Below, in pieces: positions 49,812 to 57,918 of a DNA stretch of 64,000 bases (the stretch's first letter is position 1; every line of letters begins with the position of its first letter). This DNA is from Rhizobium sp. P38BS-XIX. GTDB taxonomy: Bacteria > Pseudomonadota > Alphaproteobacteria > Rhizobiales > Rhizobiaceae. The position numbers and the translations under genes were made by a program. The DNA is taken from positions 62,001 through 126,000 of the forward strand of contig NZ_JABAIJ010000015.1 in the NCBI RefSeq assembly GCF_012641435.1, in the 5' to 3' direction. The notes below the pieces were generated by a model. It was not told where the DNA came from. It made no database searches and saw nothing but the letters and a program-made list of their open reading frames with translations.

Positions 49812-50543
49812 TCACGCAAGCGCCCGGAAATTCCGGATCGCTTCCTCAGCCTCGCCGATCGCCTCCGGCGTTCCCACGGTCAGCCAATGGCCGTCGAGCA
49901 TCGTGCCATAGAGCCGGCCGTGCGCGATGGCCTTGTCGAAGTAGATGTTGATGTTGAACGCGTCATCCGGCGCATCATCAAGGAATGACGGGTGCATTGC
50001 GATGGCGCCCGCATAGACGACGCCGCTGTGCCCGACATCGCGGTAACGGGCAAGCCCTCCGCCCTCTGCCATGCTGAAGTCGTTCTTGCCGTTATGACCG
50101 GTGGTCCGGTCCAGCTCCACGCACAGCATCGCCATATCCATGCGCTGTGCGTCGTAGAATCCGGCTAAGCGATCAAGGTTGCTGGGATGACCAGGCTCTT
50201 CGCCGATCCAGAAGAGATCGGCGTTCATGACGAAAACCGGATCGCGGCTCAACAGCTTGAAGCCCTTGACGAGGCCGCCGCCATTGTTCATCAGCGCATC
50301 ACGTTCGTCGGAGATCAGGATTTCGAGACCTCGATAATTGCGCAAATGCGTTTCCATCTGGTCGGCGTGATGGTGAACGTTGACCACGGCTCGCTCGACG
50401 CCTGCCTGCACCAGAGCATCCAGCGTATAGTCGATCATCGGCTTGCCGGCGATCGTCACCAGCGGCTTTGGAATGGTGTCGGTGATCGGCCGCATGCGGG
50501 TTCCAAGCCCCGCCGCCAATATCATGGCTTGCTTGATGCTCAT
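49812..50543 (-). CDS. murU: MurU-like nucleotidyltransferase
   Basis: A 243-residue nucleotidyltransferase of the NTP-transferase fold. It has the loop MILAAGLGTRMRPITDTIPK near 7-26, IAGKPMIDYTLDAL and the metal aspartate in VFVMNADLFW. MurU joins UTP to N-acetylmuramate 1-phosphate in peptidoglycan recycling. The start is ATG 50543; 74 bases separate it from the kinase-fusion gene upstream, which carries the AmgK-like domain that would make its substrate. The pairing drives the call; a sugar-1-phosphate transferase of other specificity is possible. Confidence 0.82.
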   Translation of the reverse strand: MSIKQAMILAAGLGTRMRPITDTIPKPLVTIAGKPMIDYTLDALVQAGVERAVVNVHHHADQMETHLRNYRGLEILISDERDALMNNGGGLVKGFKLLSRDPVFVMNADLFWIGEEPGHPSNLDRLAGFYDAQRMDMAMLCVELDRTTGHNGKNDFSMAEGGGLARYRDVGHSGVVYAGAIAMHPSFLDDAPDDAFNINIYFDKAIAHGRLYGTMLDGHWLTVGTPEAIGEAEEAIRNFRALA

Positions 50544-50617
50544 TTCGTCTCGAACTTTCGATTCGTGTCTGCTTTCCTTAGCACAAGGCTGGAAAGCCGT
50601 CGCCCGGTCTCTGGCCG

Positions 50618-52129
50618 TTATGCCCGGCCAATACCGGCCTTCTCGCACCATTCGCGCAGAGGTGCGAGCGCATCGTGCTCGAAGGCGATGGCGAGATAGG
50701 CGAGCGTGCGCGGCATATGCTTTAGATAGCCGGGCTTGCCGTCGCGCTGCAGGAGCCGCACCCAGAGGCCGGCAAGCTTGCAATTGCGCTGCGCCGACAT
50801 GATTGCCCAGCTCTTCAGGAATTTCGCTTCGTCGAAGCCGCCCTGGGCGTGGCGCAAGGCAAGATAGTCCGACATCAGCTGGTCGTGCAGATCTCGCTCG
50901 ATCGTCACGCGCGCATCCTGAACCAGCGAGGCCACGTCATAGGATGTCGGCCCGATCATCGCATCCTGGAAATCGATGATGCCGACGCGCTGGATACCCT
51001 CTTTTTCCGCCCGCCAGATGATATTCGGCGAATGCATGTCGCGCAGAAGCAGGTTCTTTTCCGAGTCTTCGAGCTGATTGATCAGCCCGTCCCATATCTC
51101 CAGGTATTCGGCGCGTTCTTCGTCGCTCGCCGGGGTGCCGCGCTTCCAGGGCAGGTGCCAGTCGAGAAGCAGCCGCGCTTCCATCTTCATCGCCGTCCGG
51201 TCGAAATCCGGGATATGATGGATGTGGTCCGATGTCACCGGAATGTCGTGGGGGATCGAAAGCCCGTGCAGATGCGCGAGGCAGGCGACACTGGCGCGAT
51301 AGCGCTCGGCAATGGGCTTGCCGTCGGCGTCGAGGACACCATCGGTGCCGAGATCTTCGATCAGAAGGATGCCCTGATCATAATCGGCGGCGAAAATTGC
51401 CGGTGCGGCAAAACCATTCTCGCTCAGGATATTGGCGATCGCCACGAAGGGATAGCTGTCCCAGGCCAAATGCGCGACCTTGGGGTAGGGCTTGCCGTCA
51501 AGCACCGGCGGCCCTTCCGGCAGGCGCGGCCAGTCCATGAGAATGATGCGGCTGCTGCCGTCGGCAGGATAAACGGACTCATAGGCGCGCAAGGAGGCAT
51601 CGCCGGTCAGAAAGCGTCGATGTGCGCCGCGATAGCCACGCGCATCCAGAAAGGCGCGGATATCAAGCACACGCTGGATGCGCGCCATCTGCTTGGCCGG
51701 TGCCGTGAGGACGGCGCGCCGCCCTTCGCCCTCATGCGTCAGCTTCAGGTCAAGGCGCTCTTTCGGTAGTTCCCCCTCGGCCATCTCGGGCCACTCGACA
51801 AGGCAGATGCCGGTCTGCAGGGCCTCATCGAAACCGAGCTCCATCAATTCGCTGGGGTCACCGAGGCGATAGAGATCGAAATGCGAGACCGGAATGCGCA
51901 GCTCGTAGGATTGGACGAGCGTGAAGGTCGGGCTCGGCACATCCAGTTCGGCATCGTCGGCTATGGCCCGCAGCAGAGCGCGGGCAAGCGAGGATTTCCC
52001 GGCGCCGAGATCGCCAGACAGAGCCAGACAGTCGCCTGCTTTCAAAGCGAGCGCCAGGTCCTCGCCTAGCTGGGCCGTGGCCGCATCATCCGCAAGGAAA
52101 AGCGAAATACTGCTGTCGGAGCTTGTCAT
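50618..52129 (-). CDS. tsaE: Fusion of TsaE (t6A synthesis ATPase) and AmgK-like sugar kinase
   Basis: A 503-residue two-domain protein. Residues 1 to about 155 are TsaE, an ATPase of the tRNA threonylcarbamoyladenosine complex, with Walker A SGDLGAGKSSLARA at 39-52, VPSPTFTLVQSYE and HFDLYRLGD. From about 165 on is an aminoglycoside-phosphotransferase-fold kinase: RFLTGDASLRAYE and the catalytic loop LRDMHSPNIIW near 362-372. The metal motif IDFQDAMIGPTSYD follows. This half resembles AmgK, the anomeric MurNAc/GlcNAc kinase. ATG 52129 overlaps the divL stop (ATGA). Confidence 0.9.
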   Translation of the reverse strand: MTSSDSSISLFLADDAATAQLGEDLALALKAGDCLALSGDLGAGKSSLARALLRAIADDAELDVPSPTFTLVQSYELRIPVSHFDLYRLGDPSELMELGFDEALQTGICLVEWPEMAEGELPKERLDLKLTHEGEGRRAVLTAPAKQMARIQRVLDIRAFLDARGYRGAHRRFLTGDASLRAYESVYPADGSSRIILMDWPRLPEGPPVLDGKPYPKVAHLAWDSYPFVAIANILSENGFAAPAIFAADYDQGILLIEDLGTDGVLDADGKPIAERYRASVACLAHLHGLSIPHDIPVTSDHIHHIPDFDRTAMKMEARLLLDWHLPWKRGTPASDEERAEYLEIWDGLINQLEDSEKNLLLRDMHSPNIIWRAEKEGIQRVGIIDFQDAMIGPTSYDVASLVQDARVTIERDLHDQLMSDYLALRHAQGGFDEAKFLKSWAIMSAQRNCKLAGLWVRLLQRDGKPGYLKHMPRTLAYLAIAFEHDALAPLREWCEKAGIGRA

Positions 52130-54711
52130 TCTGCGGCGACGGAGTGGGGCAGATCAGCCGAAGGGATCCGGCATGTGACGGTCGTGCCCTTGCCGGGCTG
52201 GCTTTCAATCGAAACTTCGCCGTCATGCAGGCTGACGAAGCTTTCGACGATGGAAAGGCCGAGGCCAGCACCGCTGCGTTTGCCGGCTTTGCCGCCGGAA
52301 GCGAAGCGGTTGAAGACGCTGTGGATCAGCTCTTCCGGTATGCCGGGACCCTTGTCGGACACCGAGAAGACGAAATCCGAGCTTTCACGTCCGCACTTCA
52401 GCGTGATCGTCGATCCCTCTGGGGCAAAATTGGCGGCGTTTGTCAGAAGCTTGAGCAGGATCTGCTTCAGCCGCTGCTGATCGGCGACAATGGAGCCGAG
52501 ATGCGTCGGCACAGTGATTTCCAGCGTCACGCCGCTTTCCTGCAGCCGGTCTGCGATCTGCATCGAGACTTCGTCGAGCAGGTCGGAGAGCACGATCTCG
52601 GAGTAATTCAGCCGCATGATGCCGGCATCGACCGTCGCCAGATCGAGGATGTCGTTGACCAGCGTCAAAAGCACGGAAGACGACGTCGAGATATGGTCGA
52701 TATATTCGGCCTGTCGATCGTTGAGAGTGCCGATGCCCGGCGTCTTCAAGAGGTCCGTGAAGCCGATGATGTTGGTCAGCGGCGAGCGCAGCTCGTAGGA
52801 GACATGCTGGACGAAATCGTTCTTCAGCTCGTCTGCCTTCAGGAGCGCGTCGTTCTTTTCGGTGAGGGCGCGTTCGGCGCGTACGCTGTCGGTTTTATTG
52901 ACGAAGGTCAGCATGGTCTGCGCATTCGGCAACGGGATGACGGCGTAATCGAGCACCAGGTTGGAATAGAGCTCCAGCGTTCCTTGTGAGGATGGGCGCT
53001 CGTCGTCGAAACTGGTGATCTGCTCGGCGAAGCGCTTCCAGCCATCAGGCCGGTCATAGGAAGGCGCACAGGCTTCGGCCAGTGCTTGAATATGGGTGCC
53101 GGGATTTGCCTGTATTTCGGTGATGTTCCAGAGAATACGGAAAGCCGGATTGGATAGGCGGATACGCCCGTCGGGCCCGAACACCGCGACACCTTCGGAC
53201 AGGTGGTCGATGGTCTCACCCTGAACCTTGACCAGTGTGTTGTAACGCGTTTCGAGATCAACCTGTTCGGTCAGGTTCTCGAATACCCAGGTGGCGCCGC
53301 CCTGGGGATGCGCTGTCGCGAAGACGCGCAGGATCTGGCCGTTGGGCAGATGCCATAGATCGGTCTGTGTATCGAGCGCACGATAGACCGAAAGCACGCC
53401 ATCCTTCCATGTCTTCCAATTCAGCTGCTCTGGCAGCTTCTTGGCGCCGCGCAGCCGGTCCAGAAGCTCGCTGTTGTCCGGGCGCTTCTCCAGGAAAGCG
53501 ATATCGAGTTCCCAGAGCTGGACGAAGGCCTGGTTATAGAACTGCAGCCGTCGCTCGCCATCGAAGATCGCGACCGGGGTCGCCAGATGATCGAGGGTTT
53601 CGGCATGGCTTTTCAACGTACGGGCCAGTTCGGCCCGCACAGCTTCCGCCTCGGAAATATCGATGGCCATGCCGGCCGAGCCGTTCGACGATTTGACGTC
53701 CACGACGTCGAAGAAGGTGCGGTTGCCATGAACGACGGTCGAGATCTTGTCGTGGAAAGGCGATTCCGGCGTCGTTGATGCACGAATGCGTTCGCGGGCC
53801 ACCGTCGTCAGGAATTCGCGCTCCTCGCGAATGGCTTCTTCGCTCGAAATCGCTTCGACGGCTTCGCCATAGGCTTGGTTGACCCAGGTAAGCTTGCCTT
53901 CCGAATCGCGCTGCCAGACCGGAAGGTCGATGGCATCGAGCAGGTTCTGGAAGGCCGAGATCGAGGTCATCAGCCGGTCGCGTTCGATCTTCAGCTCCGC
54001 CAGTTCGGCGCGCAGGTTGTTGAGCGCGATGAAACGAACAAAGGCGCGGCCGCCGGAAATGCGGCCTTGGGCTTCGAGGATCTCGTCGCGATTGGTTTCG
54101 ACAACGATATCGAAGCTCTGGCCGCTGCCGCGCAGCTTGTCGATCGCCTTGTCGAGTTCGCCGGCGGACCATGATTTAAGCCAGCGTCCGAAGGCAAGGA
54201 ATTCGTTGTCCTGAGGGGCGCCAGTCTCGACAGGAAGCTGGCCGAGCAATTCGGGCCGGGCATTCTGGCCGTCCCAGATGACGATGCGGCGGTTCTTGTC
54301 GGCAATCAGGGCCTGGTATTGCGAAATGCGCTGGTTGGCGTCGGACAGCGCAGTGCGGATTTCGCGGCTTTCGCTTTCCATATTGCCGCGTTGCCGGACC
54401 ATCCACACGGTCGACAGCAATGCCGCGGAAATCACGCCGATGATGATGGAGAAAACGGCCATTTCCGAAGAGGTGAAGAGGCGCACGGTCGTCTGGGCCA
54501 CACCATCGCTCTGGGCCAGCACCGGGCTTGCGATACCGGCGATGAAGCCGCCGAAAACGCTCAGCCGCAGAAGACGGGTCAGCGATGCCAACCGGCCCTT
54601 GGTGGGTCCCCGTTTTGCCAATGGCGAAAACATCTGTTCACCGCCCCGTTGCAGCCGCGCCGCCGCCCGACGTAACGCTGACTGATACAGGCTGTCTGCC
54701 CCTTCAAACAT
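52126..54711 (-). CDS. divL: DivL-like PAS-containing kinase with tyrosine in the H-box
   Basis: An 861-residue membrane protein: a signal/membrane segment at about 52-66 and another at about 82-103. Several PAS-like domains follow between about 240 and 590, a dimerisation helix (H-box) near 630-650 and a HATPase domain with LTNAANFAPEG, SDKGPGIPEE and GAGLGLSIVESF. The H-box reads FVQHVSYELRSPLTN, with Tyr639 where a histidine is normal, as in Caulobacter DivL. DivL steers the CckA-CtrA pathway. Overlaps the fusion gene by four bases. Confidence 0.83.
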   Translation of the reverse strand: MFEGADSLYQSALRRAAARLQRGGEQMFSPLAKRGPTKGRLASLTRLLRLSVFGGFIAGIASPVLAQSDGVAQTTVRLFTSSEMAVFSIIIGVISAALLSTVWMVRQRGNMESESREIRTALSDANQRISQYQALIADKNRRIVIWDGQNARPELLGQLPVETGAPQDNEFLAFGRWLKSWSAGELDKAIDKLRGSGQSFDIVVETNRDEILEAQGRISGGRAFVRFIALNNLRAELAELKIERDRLMTSISAFQNLLDAIDLPVWQRDSEGKLTWVNQAYGEAVEAISSEEAIREEREFLTTVARERIRASTTPESPFHDKISTVVHGNRTFFDVVDVKSSNGSAGMAIDISEAEAVRAELARTLKSHAETLDHLATPVAIFDGERRLQFYNQAFVQLWELDIAFLEKRPDNSELLDRLRGAKKLPEQLNWKTWKDGVLSVYRALDTQTDLWHLPNGQILRVFATAHPQGGATWVFENLTEQVDLETRYNTLVKVQGETIDHLSEGVAVFGPDGRIRLSNPAFRILWNITEIQANPGTHIQALAEACAPSYDRPDGWKRFAEQITSFDDERPSSQGTLELYSNLVLDYAVIPLPNAQTMLTFVNKTDSVRAERALTEKNDALLKADELKNDFVQHVSYELRSPLTNIIGFTDLLKTPGIGTLNDRQAEYIDHISTSSSVLLTLVNDILDLATVDAGIMRLNYSEIVLSDLLDEVSMQIADRLQESGVTLEITVPTHLGSIVADQQRLKQILLKLLTNAANFAPEGSTITLKCGRESSDFVFSVSDKGPGIPEELIHSVFNRFASGGKAGKRSGAGLGLSIVESFVSLHDGEVSIESQPGKGTTVTCRIPSADLPHSVAAE

Positions 54712-54733
54712 AAGAGGTCTGTCTCCGTCCTTC

Positions 54734-54783
54734 AGAGCATGGTGCCGAAAAGTCTAAACGGCTTTCGGACGACATCATGCTCT
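54734..54783. repeat. Rhizobial palindromic intergenic repeat, copy 2
   Basis: AGAGCATGGTGCCGAAAAG...CTTTCGGACGACATCATGCTCT. It has the same core as copies at 937 and 59801 and lies upstream of divL. Confidence 0.8.
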
Positions 54784-54963
54784 ACTTATTTGTTTGTAGA
54801 GCGGATTCAGACTTCGGGTCGAGCAGACCTGAAATCACCCGGCTCTACTGTGCCGCATCCTGACAAGACATCCCATTTTCATGGCTCCGGGCTTACCCGG
54901 TTCGTCACGAATCAAGTTCAAAAACAATACTGCTTAAGGGAATCTGCGGAAAGGGAGCGGGCC
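54784..54963. other. Gap upstream of divL
   Basis: Non-coding stretch between the repeat and the ahcY terminator (the whole divL-ahcY gap is about 317 bases). No convincing promoter was recognised and no gene is supported. Confidence 0.5.
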
Positions 54964-54998
54964 AAAAAATAAGCCCCGGCATTTGTCAATGCCGAGGC
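54964..54998 (-). terminator. Terminator of ahcY
   Basis: On the minus strand GCCTCGGCATT, loop GACA, AATGCCGGGGC, then TTATTTTTT. It lies about 30 bases after the ahcY stop. Confidence 0.88.
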
Positions 54999-55028
54999 CA
55001 CAAGATGTTGTGGATATTGATCTGAAGA

Positions 55029-56429
55029 TCAGTATCTGTAGTGGTCAGACTTGAAAGGACCTTGCGTCGTCACGCCGATATACGCAGCCTGCTCGTCGGA
55101 GAGCTCCGTCAATTTTACGCCGAGCTTGGCGAGATGCAGACGGGCGACCTTTTCGTCGAGGTGCTTCGGCAGCACGTAAACCTGATTCTGGTAGTGGCCG
55201 GGCTTGGTGAAAAGCTCGATCTGGGCCAGCGTCTGGTTGGTGAAGGAAGCCGACATCACGAAGGACGGATGGCCCGTTGCGTTGCCGAGGTTGAGCAGGC
55301 GGCCTTCCGACAGAAGGATGATGCGGTTGCCCTTGGCAAACTCGACCATGTCGACCTGCGGCTTGATGTTCGTCCACTTCAGGTTACGCAGAGCGGCAAC
55401 CTGGATTTCGTTGTCGAAGTGGCCGATGTTGCCGACGATCGCCATGTCCTTCATCGCGCGCATGTGGTCGATGCGGATGACGTCCTTGTTGCCGGTCGTG
55501 GAGATGAAGATATCGGCCGAGGAAACGACATCCTCGAGCTGAACGACTTCATAGCCGTCCATGGCAGCCTGAAGTGCGCAGATCGGATCGACTTCCGTGA
55601 CCTTGACGCGGGCGCCGGCGCCGGAGAGCGAAGCGGCAGAACCCTTGCCGACGTCGCCGTAACCGCAAACGACGGCAACCTTGCCGGCCATCATCACGTC
55701 GGTGGCGCGGCGGATACCGTCAACCAGCGATTCCTTGCAGCCGTACTTGTTGTCGAACTTCGACTTGGTGACGCTGTCGTTGACGTTGATTGCCGGGAAA
55801 GGCAGCAGGCCCTTCTGGCTGAGCTGGTAGAGACGGTTGACGCCGGTGGTGGTTTCTTCCGTCACGCCCTTGATGGCGTCGCGCTGCTTGGTGAACCAGC
55901 CCGGCGAAGCCTGCAGGCGCTTCTTGATCTGCGCGAAGAGGATTTCCTCTTCTTCGGAATGCGGGTTGGACAGCACGTCTTCACCGGCTTCGGCGCGGGC
56001 GCCGAGCAGGATGTACATCGTGGCGTCGCCGCCATCGTCGAGGATCATGTTGGAAAGACCGCCATCGGCCCACTGGAAGATCTTGTCGGTGTAGATCCAG
56101 TAGTCTTCCAGGCTTTCGCCCTTGACGGCGTAAACCGGGATGCCGGAAGCGGCGATCGCCGCAGCTGCGTGGTCCTGGGTCGAGAAGATGTTGCAGGATG
56201 CCCAGCGGATATCGGCACCGAGAGCGGCCAGGGTCTCAATCAGGACGGCCGTCTGGATCGTCATGTGCAGCGAGCCGGTGATGCGTGCGCCCTTCAGCGG
56301 CTGCGCTTCGCCGAATTCGGCGCGGCAAGCCATCAGGCCGGGCATCTCGGTTTCGGCGATCGTGATTTCCTTGCGACCATAGTCTGCAAGGCCGATATCG
56401 GCGACGATGTAGTCCTTTTCAGTGCTCAT
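55029..56429 (-). CDS. ahcY: Adenosylhomocysteinase
   Basis: Hydrolyses S-adenosylhomocysteine to adenosine and homocysteine, relieving product inhibition of methyltransferases. The 466-residue product has the NAD loop VCGYGDVGKGSAASLSGAG, the substrate region DDGGDATMYILLG and the C-terminal KSDHYRY. ATG 56429 (MSTEKDYIVAD) is used; a TTG just before is unlikely. A set of three ATAAAGA half-sites lies about 130-160 bases upstream. In Alphaproteobacteria ahcY often sits beside PTS genes, as here. Confidence 0.97.
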   Translation of the reverse strand: MSTEKDYIVADIGLADYGRKEITIAETEMPGLMACRAEFGEAQPLKGARITGSLHMTIQTAVLIETLAALGADIRWASCNIFSTQDHAAAAIAASGIPVYAVKGESLEDYWIYTDKIFQWADGGLSNMILDDGGDATMYILLGARAEAGEDVLSNPHSEEEEILFAQIKKRLQASPGWFTKQRDAIKGVTEETTTGVNRLYQLSQKGLLPFPAINVNDSVTKSKFDNKYGCKESLVDGIRRATDVMMAGKVAVVCGYGDVGKGSAASLSGAGARVKVTEVDPICALQAAMDGYEVVQLEDVVSSADIFISTTGNKDVIRIDHMRAMKDMAIVGNIGHFDNEIQVAALRNLKWTNIKPQVDMVEFAKGNRIILLSEGRLLNLGNATGHPSFVMSASFTNQTLAQIELFTKPGHYQNQVYVLPKHLDEKVARLHLAKLGVKLTELSDEQAAYIGVTTQGPFKSDHYRY

Positions 56430-56557
56430 CAATTGGTCTCCAGCCTGAACGATGCAATCGCGCCGAGGCTGAACGCCCTGGCCGAATGCAACAAGAATTG
56501 CACGCTATAGCGTGTGGATGATGCCGTGTATCAGGCTTCAGGAGGGAAATCAATGAA

Positions 56558-56587
56558 GATATAAAGAAGTCTTTATGTCTTTATATC
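56558..56587. promoter_or_regulatory. Triple half-site operator upstream of ahcY
   Basis: GATATAAAGA (56558-56567), TCTTTAT (56570-56576) and TCTTTATATC (56578-56587). The first and third form a 10-base inverted repeat, and the first and second a tight palindrome. It suits a dimeric regulator such as an ArsR-type SAH/SAM-responsive repressor; the regulator is inferred, not seen. Confidence 0.55.
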
Positions 56588-56611
56588 TCGGCAGGAGCTG
56601 GCGGCCGGGGC

Positions 56612-56908
56612 CTACATTTCCTCGCCGAACTTGTTGGCGACCAGCTGGTCCAGAGCCTCGAGCGCTTCGGCCGCCTGGTTGCCGCTTGCCGTAACCAGCA
56701 CGCTGCAGCCGGGGCTGGCTGCAAGCATCATCAGGCCCATGATCGAATTGCCGCCGACCGTCGTTCCGTCCCGCGAAACGGTAATCGCCGCGTCGTAGGC
56801 TTCGACGGTCTGCACGAATTTTGCTGAGGCGCGGGCGTGGAGGCCGCGCTTGTTGATGATCAGGAGTTCCCTGGAAAGCTCGGTCATGGAGGCGGTGCTA
56901 TCCGTCAT
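56612..56908 (-). CDS. ptsH: HPr-family phosphocarrier protein
   Basis: Phosphocarrier of the regulatory PTS. The 98-residue product has the active site INKRGLHARASAK with phospho-His24 and the conserved NSIMGLMML with Ser55, the usual target of HPr kinase. It overlaps the EIIA gene by four bases (ATGA). A later start at Met8 is possible. No sugar permease is nearby, so the role is regulatory rather than transport. Confidence 0.95.
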   Translation of the reverse strand: MTDSTASMTELSRELLIINKRGLHARASAKFVQTVEAYDAAITVSRDGTTVGGNSIMGLMMLAASPGCSVLVTASGNQAAEALEALDQLVANKFGEEM

Positions 56909-57306
56909 TTGCCGCTGAGCACGCGGCTGGCCACGTTGATGTATTTGCGCCCGGCTTCGGAAGCTTCGACCAGGGCTTTTTCCATGTTGTTGTCGCCGCG
57001 CACGCCTGCAAGCTTGATGAGCATCGGCAGGTTGACGCCTGCGATGACTTCGGTGTGGCCGCTATTCATGACGGAGATTGCAAGATTGGAAGGAGTGCCG
57101 CCAAACATATCCGTGAGGATGATGACACCATGGCCGTCATCGGCGCCCGCGACGGCCTGCAGGATGTCCTGCCGGCGCTTGTCCATGTCGTCTTCGGGGC
57201 CAATACATACCGTTTCTATGAACTTCTGCGGACCAACGACATGCTCGACGGCATGCCGAAACTCTTCAGCCAGCTTGCCATGAGTGACAAGCACAAGTCC
57301 AATCAT
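56905..57306 (-). CDS. PTS EIIA-mannose-type protein
   Basis: A 133-residue EIIA-Man domain. It opens MIGLVLVTHGKLAEEF with phospho-His9 and contains IILTDMFGGTPSNLAISVM. In rhizobia this protein passes phosphate from HPr to unknown regulatory ends rather than to a permease. ATG 57306 begins the conserved region; the frame extends 35 codons without similarity. It comes between the short HprK gene and ptsH. Confidence 0.93.
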   Translation of the reverse strand: MIGLVLVTHGKLAEEFRHAVEHVVGPQKFIETVCIGPEDDMDKRRQDILQAVAGADDGHGVIILTDMFGGTPSNLAISVMNSGHTEVIAGVNLPMLIKLAGVRGDNNMEKALVEASEAGRKYINVASRVLSGK

Positions 57307-57457
57307 GATATTACTGCTCCCATTGCATATGCAAACAGGTGGCCCATATCGCAATGCAGCAATGCCGTCCACCGTGGGGGGACATCTTGGCGATGAAAAG
57401 ACGAAGTGCAAGCTTAAAATACAGGATTTGAACGCCTGTTTGGGCCAAAATTGCCGA

Positions 57458-57910
57458 TTAATCCAGTCTGATGCCGATTTTCGCCGTTATTATGGCGAGC
57501 GGACTGGCTGAGTTTGCAACCAGACGGATGAGGGGAAGGCGGATAGACGGCGCAATGTCGATCTGCTCATTCTCGGGAGGCAGCCTTTCTGCCGTCGCCG
57601 GATCGACCGGGCGGACCGCAAAATGCATTTCCGCTCTCGAAATATGGGGCATGCGGACGATGCCCGTATAACGGATTTCCATCAGGCCGGCGATGGAAGG
57701 CGGGCACTCGGCAAAGACGCGATCACCGTCTCCAGCGATCAGCACGCGATCATCGGCGACCAGTCGCGCATCGAGCCCGAGCTGCTTGGCGGCAGCCAGG
57801 CAGGATAGGGCGAGGGAGGATTTGCCGCTTCCCGATGGTCCGAGAAACAGCAGCCCGGTTTTGCCGATCAGGATTGCCGTTGCGTGGATATTGATCGCTT
57901 CGCCGGTCAT
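57458..57910 (-). CDS. hprK: HPr kinase/phosphorylase, catalytic domain only
   Basis: A 150-residue protein equal to the C-terminal kinase domain of HprK. The P-loop LLFLGPSGSGKSSLALSC is near 23-40, and ISRAEMHFAVRPVD lies further on. The N-terminal domain of Firmicute HprK is absent, which is normal in Alphaproteobacteria. It phosphorylates the serine of HPr. ATG 57910 avoids overlap with chvG; a TTG at 57922 is possible. Next to chvG, as in other rhizobia. Confidence 0.9.
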   Translation of the reverse strand: MTGEAINIHATAILIGKTGLLFLGPSGSGKSSLALSCLAAAKQLGLDARLVADDRVLIAGDGDRVFAECPPSIAGLMEIRYTGIVRMPHISRAEMHFAVRPVDPATAERLPPENEQIDIAPSIRLPLIRLVANSASPLAIITAKIGIRLD

Positions 57911-57918
57911 GCGGCCGT

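Noticed and set aside
55041..56510. Long plus-strand reading frame (489 codons) opposite ahcY
   Set aside because: Shadow of ahcY codon bias; no recognisable motif and no ribosome site.
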